From an uncultured Flavobacterium sp. (GTDB lineage: Bacteria > Bacteroidota > Bacteroidia > Flavobacteriales > Flavobacteriaceae), in the NCBI RefSeq assembly GCF_946220915.1, contig NZ_CAMIHH010000133.1:1-7675 (forward strand): DNA of 7,675 nt, in the 5' to 3' direction. A program made the position numbers and the translations under genes. This document shows positions 1 to 6,552 of this stretch, in pieces. Every line of letters starts with the position of its first letter. Positions within the stretch are counted from its first letter, which is position 1. The notes beneath the pieces are model-generated. The model was not told the DNA's origin and made no database searches. It saw only the letters and a list, made by a program, of their open reading frames with translations.

Positions 1-11
1 GTTTAATATAT

Positions 12-44
12 TTTGCCCTGACAATATCTGATTGACTACATTTG
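12..44 (+). promoter_or_regulatory. Candidate Bacteroidota-type promoter just before the first glycosyltransferase
   Basis: A TTTG at 12-15 (-33 type element) is followed after 21 bases by TACATTTG at 37-44, a perfect match to the Bacteroidota -7 element TAnnTTTG. The expected transcription start would fall at about 48-50, on or beside the ATG at 49, so the transcript would be leaderless or nearly so. Perfect TAnnTTTG matches also occur by chance inside genes here (522-529 and 891-898), so the paired -33 element is the main support. An upstream gene may also read through: two plus frames are open from the left edge and stop at 29-31 (TGA) and 33-35 (TGA). Either could be the tail of a preceding gene. 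Confidence 0.3.
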
Positions 45-48
45 CCTA

Positions 49-957
49 ATGCTCTCCATACTCATACCTACATATAATTACAATGTTGTACCATTGGTAC
101 GGCAATTGCACACGCAGGCAGAAAAAGCCGGAATAACTTTTGAAGTCCTGATTTACGATGATGGGTCTCCAGATAAGGACGTTACATATAAAAACCAGGT
201 AATAGGTAATTACTCCCATTGCGGGTATATAGTGCTGCCCGCAAATATTGGCCGCAGCGCCATACGAAACCTGCTGGCCGAAAATGCAAAATATAGCTGG
301 CTGCTATTTCTCGATGCCGATACACTTCCCATTAGAGAAAACTTTATCGCACATTATCTCCCTTACCTAAACAATGAGGAGAAAGTAGTTTACGGTGGCA
401 TAAAATACCAACCTGACCCCCCGGCTGCCAACAGACTGCTACGATGGGTTTATGGCAACAAGCGGGAGGCGTTACCGAAAGAAATCCGGGAGGCCGACCC
501 TTATCTCAGCCTGCTTACACTTAACTTTGCGATAAGCAAGTCCGTTTTCGCAAAAGTGAGATTTAATGAGGAAATACCTAATTTGCGTTATGAGGATACC
601 TTATTTTCCTACGACCTGATGAAGGCAGGCATTAAAGTTGAGCATATTGCCAATGAGGCCTGCCACTTAGGGCTTGAAACCAGCGAGATTTTCATACGAA
701 AGTCGGAGGAATCAATTACGGGCTTAAAATACCTGCTGGACCACAAGTTCCTCCCACCCGGATATGTAAGGCTGGTAAAGGCCTATATGCAATTAAAAAA
801 GGCTGGATTACTCCCGGCTGCAGCATTATTCCACTCGGCAACTAAAAAGCGCTTCCGCAACAATCTGCTGAGCGGCAAGCCGTCACTTTTTATTTTTGAT
901 TTGTACCGATTGGGTTATCTTTGTTCCTTAAACAAAAATGATGTACCATCTAATTAA
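49..957 (+). CDS. GT2 family glycosyltransferase (GT-A fold)
   Basis: Predicted cytoplasmic enzyme of 302 residues that transfers a sugar from a nucleotide-sugar donor to a growing lipid-linked glycan. The N-terminus has the GT2 opening, with a hydrophobic strand ending in PTYN (7-10). It is followed by the nucleotide-binding DDGS (37-40), the segment NIGRSAIRN (about 66-74) and the metal-binding DXD as D89-A-D91. An ED pair (E182-D183) sits in the usual place for the acceptor-side catalytic base. No membrane segments are obvious. The start at 49 puts the canonical first beta strand at residues 2-7, and no longer frame is possible because an in-frame TAA lies at 4-6. The last 20 bases overlap the next gene, which points to co-translation. 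Donor and linkage cannot be read from the sequence. The family call is strong and the specificity unknown. Confidence 0.93.
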   Translation: MLSILIPTYNYNVVPLVRQLHTQAEKAGITFEVLIYDDGSPDKDVTYKNQVIGNYSHCGYIVLPANIGRSAIRNLLAENAKYSWLLFLDADTLPIRENFIAHYLPYLNNEEKVVYGGIKYQPDPPAANRLLRWVYGNKREALPKEIREADPYLSLLTLNFAISKSVFAKVRFNEEIPNLRYEDTLFSYDLMKAGIKVEHIANEACHLGLETSEIFIRKSEESITGLKYLLDHKFLPPGYVRLVKAYMQLKKAGLLPAAALFHSATKKRFRNNLLSGKPSLFIFDLYRLGYLCSLNKNDVPSN

Positions 958-1675
958 AAAAATAATATATAGGCTTATAAATAAACAGCGGCTTTTAAAG
1001 CACGAATTATTTTTCAGGAACCTGTATTCTATTTTTTATTCGGGCAGCAGGCACCAATGCCCAGTCTGCAATAAACGCCTGAACCGCTTTATCTTGGTTT
1101 TCAAGGATGACCTGCTATGCCCTAAATGTGGGAGCCTTGCACGTGACCGGAGACTGTGGATGCTATTGGAGCATGAGTTTGTAAAACCAAGCATGGCCGT
1201 ACTCGATTTTTCCCCATCAAGGCCCCTGGCCCGTAAAATGAAAAGCCTGGGCAATATAAGATATATAAGTACCGACCTATCAGGCAATTTTATAGCCGAT
1301 CATCAATTTGACATTACAAATCTTGAGCTGGATGAGGCATCAATTGACCTTATTATTTGCTATCATATACTTGAGCACATTGAAGATGATATGAAAGCGA
1401 TGGAAGAGCTGCATAAGGTATTAAAGCCGGGCTGTAAAGCGCTGATACAAACTCCGTTTAAGGAAGGCAATATTTATGAAGATTTTACCATAACCGATCC
1501 TGCCAGGAGAATGCTCCATTTTGGTCAGGATGACCATGTGCGGATATATTCTGTTAACGGGCTCAAAGACAGGCTGGAAAAATCCGGCTTTAGCGCCGTA
1601 GCAGAAAAATTTGAAGGAGATATTTACAGGGGGCTTGCTGACGAAGAGACCGTATTGATAATAACGAAAATATAA
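938..1675 (+). CDS. Class I SAM-dependent methyltransferase with N-terminal zinc-ribbon
   Basis: Protein of 245 residues. Residues 1-35 are basic and hydrophobic. A zinc-ribbon follows, formed by CPVC (C41, C44) and CPKC (C61, C64). The SAM-binding fold begins at about residue 86 with a motif I that reads LDFSPS instead of the usual LDxGCG. An acidic loop follows at STDL (111-114), then motif IV DLIICYHILEHI (137-148) and the post-motif LKPG (162-165). The segment HFGQDDHVRIYS (194-205) is familiar from zinc-ribbon methyltransferases of polysaccharide clusters; from memory, those also carry an unusual motif I, so this looks like a family trait rather than damage. Two ATGs are adjacent (938 and 941) and either could start translation. 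The gene overlaps the preceding glycosyltransferase by 20 bases and the next by one base (TAATG). By context it would methylate a sugar, a sugar nucleotide or the glycan. The true acceptor is unknown. Confidence 0.9.
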   Translation: MMYHLIKKIIYRLINKQRLLKHELFFRNLYSIFYSGSRHQCPVCNKRLNRFILVFKDDLLCPKCGSLARDRRLWMLLEHEFVKPSMAVLDFSPSRPLARKMKSLGNIRYISTDLSGNFIADHQFDITNLELDEASIDLIICYHILEHIEDDMKAMEELHKVLKPGCKALIQTPFKEGNIYEDFTITDPARRMLHFGQDDHVRIYSVNGLKDRLEKSGFSAVAEKFEGDIYRGLADEETVLIITKI

Positions 1676-2595
1676 TGCCATACTTTTCCGTAGTCATTCC
1701 ACTTTTTAACAAAGACCAATACATTGCCGAAACTATTGAAAGTGTACTGGCTCAAACTTTTACTGATTTTGAAGTTTTAATTGTAAATGATACTTCTACA
1801 GACAACAGCCTCTTGGTGGCCCAAAGTTTTAGTGACTCCCGCATAAAAATAATCAGGCACCCCGTGAATAAAGGACTGTCTGAATCAAGAAATACAGGCA
1901 TTAAAAACTCAAAAGCCGAATTTATAGCGTTCCTGGATGCCGATGACTTGTGGCAGCCAAATTTGCTGACAACCATTTATAACCTTACGATCAACCATCC
2001 GGAGGCAGGTCTTTACGCAACAAAATATACCGAAATATATTATGGAAAAGTAGCTATCGAGCCTGTGTTTGAAGCTGAAACCGGGATCCTTGATAATTTT
2101 TTTCTAAGAAACATTAATAAAGCCATTTATTACCCTTCTTCTCTGTGTGTCAGGAAATCTGTGTTTGAAGACGTAGGCTATTACAAAAATGTTTATCTGG
2201 GTGAAGATACTGATATTAATATCAGGGCTAATTTAAAATATAGATTGGCTTACTCTTCAGATCCCTTAATGCAGTACCGTGTGCATTCTGAAAACCAGAT
2301 TACACACAATAAACTTGCCGGAAAAACACTTGTTGATTTCGATCTGTATGAGCGTCTTAACCCAGACAGAAAAGATTTAAAAAAATATTTGGATTTCCAG
2401 CGCTATGCATGGGCAAAACGCTACAAAATGGAAGGAAGCATCCACGAATATCGTAGGCTATCCAGTGCCATCAATCCCGCGAACCTGAATTATAAGCAGC
2501 GTGCATTGCTAAGCCTTCCTGCTTTTGCATTAATTTTTATAAAATCCCTCAAGTCAAAACTTAATAAAATAGGCCTCAACCCTACAAGTTATTAA
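1675..2595 (+). CDS. GT2 family glycosyltransferase (GT-A fold)
   Basis: A 306-residue GT2 enzyme predicted to add one sugar to a lipid-linked glycan at the inner face of the membrane. It opens with SVVIPLFNKDQYI (5-17) and AQTFTDFEVLIVND (26-39). The usual NDGS of this family is NDTS here (38-41), which keeps the uridine-binding aspartate. NKGLSESRNTGI (65-76) and the metal site LDADD (87-91) follow in the expected order. GED at 176-178 supplies the candidate catalytic base. The C-terminal third is basic with a short hydrophobic stretch at about 281-290 that may touch the membrane. The start codon overlaps the methyltransferase stop as TAATG, suggesting translational coupling. The 3' end overlaps the minus-strand ketoisomerase tail to tail by 14 bases. 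Hand-counted stretches of this gene are more AT-rich than the minus-strand genes, which may mean a separate origin. Donor and acceptor cannot be told. Confidence 0.93.
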   Translation: MPYFSVVIPLFNKDQYIAETIESVLAQTFTDFEVLIVNDTSTDNSLLVAQSFSDSRIKIIRHPVNKGLSESRNTGIKNSKAEFIAFLDADDLWQPNLLTTIYNLTINHPEAGLYATKYTEIYYGKVAIEPVFEAETGILDNFFLRNINKAIYYPSSLCVRKSVFEDVGYYKNVYLGEDTDINIRANLKYRLAYSSDPLMQYRVHSENQITHNKLAGKTLVDFDLYERLNPDRKDLKKYLDFQRYAWAKRYKMEGSIHEYRRLSSAINPANLNYKQRALLSLPAFALIFIKSLKSKLNKIGLNPTSY

Positions 2596-2986
2596 TCTTT
2601 AAATAGGCGAGGTAATCTTTATAATCCCTTATATAATCGCTTTCATCATATACTTCTGAGGCTATCACCATACATACTGCCCCAGATGAGAAATTTTCAA
2701 GTTCGCGCCAAACATTGCTGGTAATAAGAAGGGCTTTGTCGGGCTTGTTCAGGGTAATGGTCTGCTTTGTCCTACCGTCCTTCAGTACTACATCAAAACT
2801 ACCCGATAGCGCTATTAAGAGCTGCTGCAGCTTTTTATGTGCATGGCCTCCCCTTTTGGCCGAACTGGGAACATCGTATAGGTAATAGACCCTTTTTATA
2901 TCAAAAGGGGCAACATCGTTTTCTATTACACCGATGTTCCCTTTTGCATTCTTTATCTTAGGTATGTCAATTATATTGATGTCCAT
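2582..2986 (-). CDS. fdtA: FdtA/QdtA-type dTDP-4-keto-6-deoxyglucose 3,4-ketoisomerase (cupin)
   Basis: Small single-domain cupin of 134 residues, the normal size for this family. It would convert dTDP-4-keto-6-deoxy-D-glucose to the 3-keto isomer, the step before 3-amination on the way to dTDP-Fuc3NAc or dTDP-Qui3NAc. The family signature is clear: KRVYYLYDVP (31-40), then RGGHAHKKLQQ (45-55) with paired histidines H48 and H50 in the active site, then LSGSFDVVLKDG (60-71). The C-terminal SEVYDESDYIRDY (about 110-122) also matches the family. The galacto (FdtA) and gluco (QdtA) products cannot be told apart by eye, so the symbol is provisional; some databases label these proteins WxcM-like. 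The start is 3 bases after the TAG of the upstream glycosyltransferase, so the two are probably one operon. The 3' end overlaps the opposing glycosyltransferase by 14 bases. No aminotransferase or acyltransferase partner is adjacent. Confidence 0.88.
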   Translation of the reverse strand: MDINIIDIPKIKNAKGNIGVIENDVAPFDIKRVYYLYDVPSSAKRGGHAHKKLQQLLIALSGSFDVVLKDGRTKQTITLNKPDKALLITSNVWRELENFSSGAVCMVIASEVYDESDYIRDYKDYLAYLKINNL

Positions 2987-2989
2987 ATG

Positions 2990-4096
2990 CTATCCGTTTA
3001 TTTTAAGGTAATCCATCCATGCCCTGCCCACATTCTCCATCGAAAACTTATCAATGCTTGGCACCGCATTTGCTTTGCAAATATCGTACAGGTCCTTATC
3101 AAGGTACATTTTATTTATTCCGCCTATAAGCTTGTCAAAGTCCTGATCGTCTATTAGCAAGCCATTTACACCATTCCTGATAATTTCCGAAGGCCCGGTA
3201 AAACAGTCAAATGAAACAACCGGGGTACCACAGGCCAGCGCTTCCAGCAGCACCATTGGCATCCCTTCAAACTTGCTCGAAAGCACATAAAACAATGCAT
3301 TGTGCATATAACCATAAGGATTTTCCCTGAAGCCTGTAAAAATTACTTTATCCCCAAACCCGAGGCTTTTTGCCAGTTCCTGTAACTCCTTCTGCCTTAT
3401 GCCTTCGCCCGTAAGTACCAGCCTGATATCATTGGCAGGCAAAACTGACTTCGCATAAGCCGCAATCAGCTTATCGAACTGTTTTACATTGTCCCCGCTC
3501 ATCCTTCCTGCCGCAATGATGTACTTATAACTTACCTTCTCATTGCTTTCCGAAAGCCTGCCCTGTATATGGCCAATATCAACCGGATTGTACATGACAG
3601 CAACATTCTTAAGACCATGGCAGGATTCTATGTGCCCCTTCATTTTTTCATTAATGGCTGCCACCCCAAAGCTATTGCCATATATAAGCCTTGTAATCCA
3701 GGACTGCTTCGGCATATACCACTGCAAATTGGAGCTATGGACGGTATATACTGTTGGCCGTGTAAAAATAAACTTTGCAATCAGGAGGTCCTGCAACGGC
3801 TTTTTACGCATCCTGAAATCCACGATATAGTCAAATTTATGTTTGATGATGTATGCCTTTAATTTCTTTAGCCGCCTGAACTTGTCGCGAACGCCGTTAG
3901 TAAGGCCTTTTTCCCTGCCAAGGTTAAAGAGTTCGCCTGCAAATTCATAGGTCACGACATCCTGTACAATTATATTATGCACTTCTATGCCCTGGCTAAC
4001 AAAATAGCGGGACAGGGCTGCGTGTGCCTTTTCCGCTCCACCACCCGAAAGCATATCGCCCACAAGGCATATTTTGGTCGTATGGGTTTGCAACAT
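2990..4096 (-). CDS. GT4 family glycosyltransferase (GT-B fold)
   Basis: A 368-residue retaining GT4 enzyme with two Rossmann-like halves. The N-terminal acceptor domain begins with a hydrophobic strand and the glycine loop SGGGAEK (17-23), typical of GT4 members such as those that add hexosamines in O-antigen and N-glycan pathways. NPVD marks the domain boundary and is followed by AAGRMS and the helix KQFDKLI. The donor site has LVLTGEG, FTGFRENP and the EX7E motif with E277 and E285 inside FEGMPMVLLEALACGTPVV. No membrane segment is evident, so the enzyme is probably cytosolic or peripherally attached. The start at 4096 places the first strand at residues 8-13; the next in-frame Met (15) would cut into the glycine loop. 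The gene leads a two-gene unit with the ketoisomerase, 3 bases downstream. A strong -7 type element lies 25 bases upstream in the divergent spacer. Sugar specificity is unknown. Confidence 0.93.
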   Translation of the reverse strand: MLQTHTTKICLVGDMLSGGGAEKAHAALSRYFVSQGIEVHNIIVQDVVTYEFAGELFNLGREKGLTNGVRDKFRRLKKLKAYIIKHKFDYIVDFRMRKKPLQDLLIAKFIFTRPTVYTVHSSNLQWYMPKQSWITRLIYGNSFGVAAINEKMKGHIESCHGLKNVAVMYNPVDIGHIQGRLSESNEKVSYKYIIAAGRMSGDNVKQFDKLIAAYAKSVLPANDIRLVLTGEGIRQKELQELAKSLGFGDKVIFTGFRENPYGYMHNALFYVLSSKFEGMPMVLLEALACGTPVVSFDCFTGPSEIIRNGVNGLLIDDQDFDKLIGGINKMYLDKDLYDICKANAVPSIDKFSMENVGRAWMDYLKING

Positions 4097-4118
4097 TTGG
4101 CTTTATTGGTTACTTTCG
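4087..4118 (+). promoter_or_regulatory. Candidate plus-strand promoter for the GT4-like gene at 4138
   Basis: TTTG at 4087-4090 is followed after exactly 20 bases by TACTTTCG at 4111-4118, which differs from the Bacteroidota -7 element TAnnTTTG at one base. The predicted start near 4123 leaves a leader of about 15 bases before ATG 4138. The -33 element lies inside codons 3-4 of the opposing glycosyltransferase gene. Spacing and position fit well. The single mismatch lowers certainty. Confidence 0.45.
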
Positions 4119-4121
4119 GGA

Positions 4122-4129
4122 CAAATATA
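4122..4129 (-). promoter_or_regulatory. Candidate minus-strand -7 element for the GT4-fdtA unit
   Basis: Read on the minus strand this is TATATTTG, a perfect TAnnTTTG. Its transcription start would be near 4117, about 20 bases before the ATG ending at 4096. No TTTG is found 19-21 bases upstream (4149-4154), so the -33 part is weak. It lies only 3 bases from the opposing -7 element at 4111-4118, so the two promoters would compete for polymerase. Confidence 0.4.
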
Positions 4130-4137
4130 GGCAATTC

Positions 4138-5280
4138 ATGAGGATTCTATTGGTTGGCGAATATAGCAGGCTGCATAATTCATTAAAGGAAGGGCTTATT
4201 GCCCTGGGCCACGAGGTAACGCTTGTGGGCGATGGCGACGGCTTTAAGCAGTTTCCTGTAGACCATTCCATAGCGCCCAGGTTTTGCAGTACTAAAATAA
4301 TCAATGTCCCAAGGCAGGCCATTTTCAGGCTTTCCGGTTATGACATTACGAAAATAGAGCGGGGTGTGCGGTTTTACTTCCTGCTAAAAAAACTAAAGGA
4401 TTATGACATTGTGCAGCTTATCAATGAAGCGCCAATAAAAACCGGCCCTGCATTAGAAAAAAGGCTGCTGGGCAAACTGGTAAGCCAAAATAAAAAAACA
4501 TTCCTGCTTGCCTGTGGCATTGATTACATTACCGTAAATTTTCTTTTCAGCGGCGGCTTCAGGTATTCACTGATCGATCCTTATCTTCATGACAAAACCC
4601 TCAGGCCTCTTTATAGCTACATATTTGATTATATCACGGCAAAGCATAAAAAATTACATGAGTTCGTTTTCGGTAAGGTTAGTGGCGTTATAGCCAGCGA
4701 CATGGATTATTATCTTCCCATGCATGGCCACCCTAAATTCCTGGGGCTGATACCCAACCCTGTAAACCTTGACAGGCTTGATATGCCCGCAAACCCTATT
4801 TTTGGCAAGGTCGTACTGTTTTTAGGGATTAACCGGGGGACATACCATCAAAAGGGGATTCCGTTTTTTGAAAAAGCGCTAAAAATCGTCAGTCAAAAAT
4901 ATGCTGGAAAGATTGAAATCATCATTGTAAAAAACATTCCCTATGCACAATACATAAACCTGTATAACAAAGCTCACATTTTGCTGGACCAGGTATATGC
5001 CTATGACCAGGGCTATAATGCCCTCGAAGCAATGGCCAAAGGCAAAGTTGTGTTTACCGGCGCCGAAAAAGAATTTATGGATTATTACGGATTGAAAGAA
5101 AAAGTAGCGGTCAACGCATTGCCCGACGTAAATTCCATTGTGGAAGAGCTTTCTTACCTTATAGAAAACCAATCAGAAATCGTCAGCATCGGAAACCGGG
5201 CCAGGGCATTTATAGAAAGGGAACATTCACATATTAATGTGGCGGGAAAGTATTTGGATAAGTGGAAATCATCACAGTAA
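4138..5280 (+). CDS. GT4-like glycosyltransferase (GT-B fold)
   Basis: Protein of 380 residues from the ATG at 4138, starting with the typical GT-B first strand MRILLVGEYS and helix SLKEGLIALGHEV. The frame stays open upstream to an ATG at 4024, but that would add 38 residues antisense to the opposing gene and put the first strand inside the protein, so 4138 is preferred. NPVNLDRL marks the inter-domain region and VVLFLGINRG the donor-domain strand. The segment DQGYNALEAMAKGKVVF (about 290-306) corresponds to the EX7E region; the second Glu is kept (E297) but the first position is Tyr or Asp (Y289, D290). HAxxF-type residues are not obvious. The gene stands alone on its strand between two minus-strand units. 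Its stop overlaps the end of wzx by 9 bases. It would add a sugar to the same glycan. Specificity is unknown, and GT4 placement is moderately sure. Confidence 0.85.
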   Translation: MRILLVGEYSRLHNSLKEGLIALGHEVTLVGDGDGFKQFPVDHSIAPRFCSTKIINVPRQAIFRLSGYDITKIERGVRFYFLLKKLKDYDIVQLINEAPIKTGPALEKRLLGKLVSQNKKTFLLACGIDYITVNFLFSGGFRYSLIDPYLHDKTLRPLYSYIFDYITAKHKKLHEFVFGKVSGVIASDMDYYLPMHGHPKFLGLIPNPVNLDRLDMPANPIFGKVVLFLGINRGTYHQKGIPFFEKALKIVSQKYAGKIEIIIVKNIPYAQYINLYNKAHILLDQVYAYDQGYNALEAMAKGKVVFTGAEKEFMDYYGLKEKVAVNALPDVNSIVEELSYLIENQSEIVSIGNRARAFIEREHSHINVAGKYLDKWKSSQ

Positions 5281-6552
5281 TTTTTTACTGTTCCAAATTA
5301 CCAGTACTGTAAAATATAATGCATTTGTCAGTACATGCGCCATTACAGCGCCTTCACTGCCGTATAGCCCTATTAGGTAATGTCCCGAAACATACATTAT
5401 TGTGAAAGATATAATTTCTGTAATAATGTATGTGCGCGTTGCTTTTTTTGCCAGCAGCTCGAACCCAAGTATCATAGAGCATGCCTTGAGCAGGTCGCCA
5501 GCCAGCTGCCATGCAAACAGGTTTTCCATAGGCATGAATTCATCTGACAATATCACTTGGATTACAAGTTTCCTGAAAAAATAAATCATTAGCAGCCCCA
5601 GCGCAAAAAGCGGGATGATGTTTTTATAATACCTGGACAATACGCTGCGCGTTTCGGCGTCGTCTTTTGCTTTTGAAAGGTTGGGCAGGAAATATAATGT
5701 AAGTAATGTTGTTATAAAGAGAAAATAGAATGCCGAAATCCGGTTTATGCCTTCCCAAAAACCGGCTTCGGCTTCGCTGAAATCCGTTCGTAGCATATTG
5801 CGGAGGGATATGTATACCACCGAGCTGAAAATTGTGGTAACAAAGGCCATGCTCGTATATGAGAATAACTCCTTAAGCAATTTACCGTCAAAATATTTCC
5901 ATTTCAGGAATGAAAATCCCGGGAAGGTACGGTACAAGAGGTAGAATGAAAACACAAATACGAGCGCAGGATAAAGTATAAGACCGAGCAATGCACCGGT
6001 AACGCCCAGCTTCCAGATAAGCAATGCCGAAAGGAGCACGCCCGATACGTTGCCCCATATATTGATGCCTATTACCTTTTTATACCTTCCTAAACCATTA
6101 AGGATGGCCATAAAAACCAGGTTGCCCGTATACCATGGCAACGAACAGGCAAGCACTTGAAACAACCATGAATACTCATCATTCTTAAACACCCAGTTGC
6201 TCCAGCCTGCTGAAAACACCAGCAATATGCTGCTGATCGCTATCATTGCCGTGAGAATGGAAATAAAAACCGTTGCCAGTGTACGGTACAGCTTTTCCTG
6301 GTCGGCAGCATTTTCAGCGGTATACTTAATAATGCCATTTTGGAACCCCAGTGTTGAAAAAGTATCAAGGGACAAAAGGAAATTCCGCAGGTTGCCTACA
6401 ATCCCCATTCCCCCCGGACCGATAAATTCGGCTGTCATTTTGGATGCAAGGAAACCACCCGCCATACGTACCAGCACGCTTACGGAGTTGAGCGAGGTTA
6501 CTTTGAAAAGGTTGGTTTTAAATATTTTCCTTATATGCTCCAAAAAAAACAT
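5272..6552 (-). CDS. wzx: WzxE-like O-antigen/lipid-linked oligosaccharide flippase
   Basis: Integral inner-membrane protein of 426 residues, close to the usual length of about 420 for WzxE-type translocases of the polysaccharide transporter (MOP) superfamily. It would move the undecaprenyl-diphosphate-linked repeat unit from the cytoplasmic to the periplasmic face. The N-terminal GPGGMGIVGN (45-54) followed by a helix and the segment LGFQNGIIKYTAE (68-80) are hallmarks of the WzxE group. NGLGRYKKV (152-160) is the cytoplasmic loop. Long hydrophobic segments are visible at about 91-115, 161-181, 184-208, 232-252, 271-290, 311-326 and 400-420, with others less sharply bounded, consistent with 10-12 helices. 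The ATG directly follows the stop of the GNAT gene (TAAATG), which fixes the start and suggests coupled translation. The 3' end overlaps the opposing glycosyltransferase by 9 bases. No Wzy polymerase accompanies it here. Confidence 0.92.
   Translation of the reverse strand: MFFLEHIRKIFKTNLFKVTSLNSVSVLVRMAGGFLASKMTAEFIGPGGMGIVGNLRNFLLSLDTFSTLGFQNGIIKYTAENAADQEKLYRTLATVFISILTAMIAISSILLVFSAGWSNWVFKNDEYSWLFQVLACSLPWYTGNLVFMAILNGLGRYKKVIGINIWGNVSGVLLSALLIWKLGVTGALLGLILYPALVFVFSFYLLYRTFPGFSFLKWKYFDGKLLKELFSYTSMAFVTTIFSSVVYISLRNMLRTDFSEAEAGFWEGINRISAFYFLFITTLLTLYFLPNLSKAKDDAETRSVLSRYYKNIIPLFALGLLMIYFFRKLVIQVILSDEFMPMENLFAWQLAGDLLKACSMILGFELLAKKATRTYIITEIISFTIMYVSGHYLIGLYGSEGAVMAHVLTNALYFTVLVIWNSKKLL
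5274..5291. other. Small perfect inverted repeat at the convergent overlapping stops
   Basis: ACAGTAA at 5274-5280 pairs with TTACTGT at 5285-5291 around a TTTT loop, a 7-bp stem with two G-C pairs. It contains the plus-strand stop (5278-5280) and abuts the minus-strand stop TGA (5272-5274). Neither side is followed by a clear T-run and the stem is AT-rich, so a terminator role is possible but weak. It may simply reflect the last codons of wzx. Confidence 0.25.

Noticed and set aside
522..529. Perfect TAnnTTTG (TAACTTTG) within the first glycosyltransferase gene
   Set aside because: It is deep inside a coding region with no gene start nearby, so it is taken as a chance match.
891..898. TATTTTTG about 40 bases before the methyltransferase start
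   Set aside because: No TTTG or TTG at the right spacing upstream was found, and the methyltransferase start overlaps the preceding gene, so a separate promoter is not needed.
3543..3862. Two plus-strand frames of 95 and 97 residues
   Set aside because: Both are antisense to the GT4 gene at 2990-4096, which has clear motifs throughout.
4024..4137. Longer start for the plus-strand GT4-like gene (extra 38 residues from the ATG at 4024)
   Set aside because: The extension is antisense to the first 24 codons of the opposing glycosyltransferase and has no family resemblance. MRILLVGEYS at 4138 is a canonical GT-B N-terminus, and the candidate promoter lies between the two ATGs.
5302..5309. 8-bp palindrome CAGTACTG in the 3' end of wzx
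   Set aside because: It is short, within coding sequence, with no T-run or partner copy, so no function can be argued.
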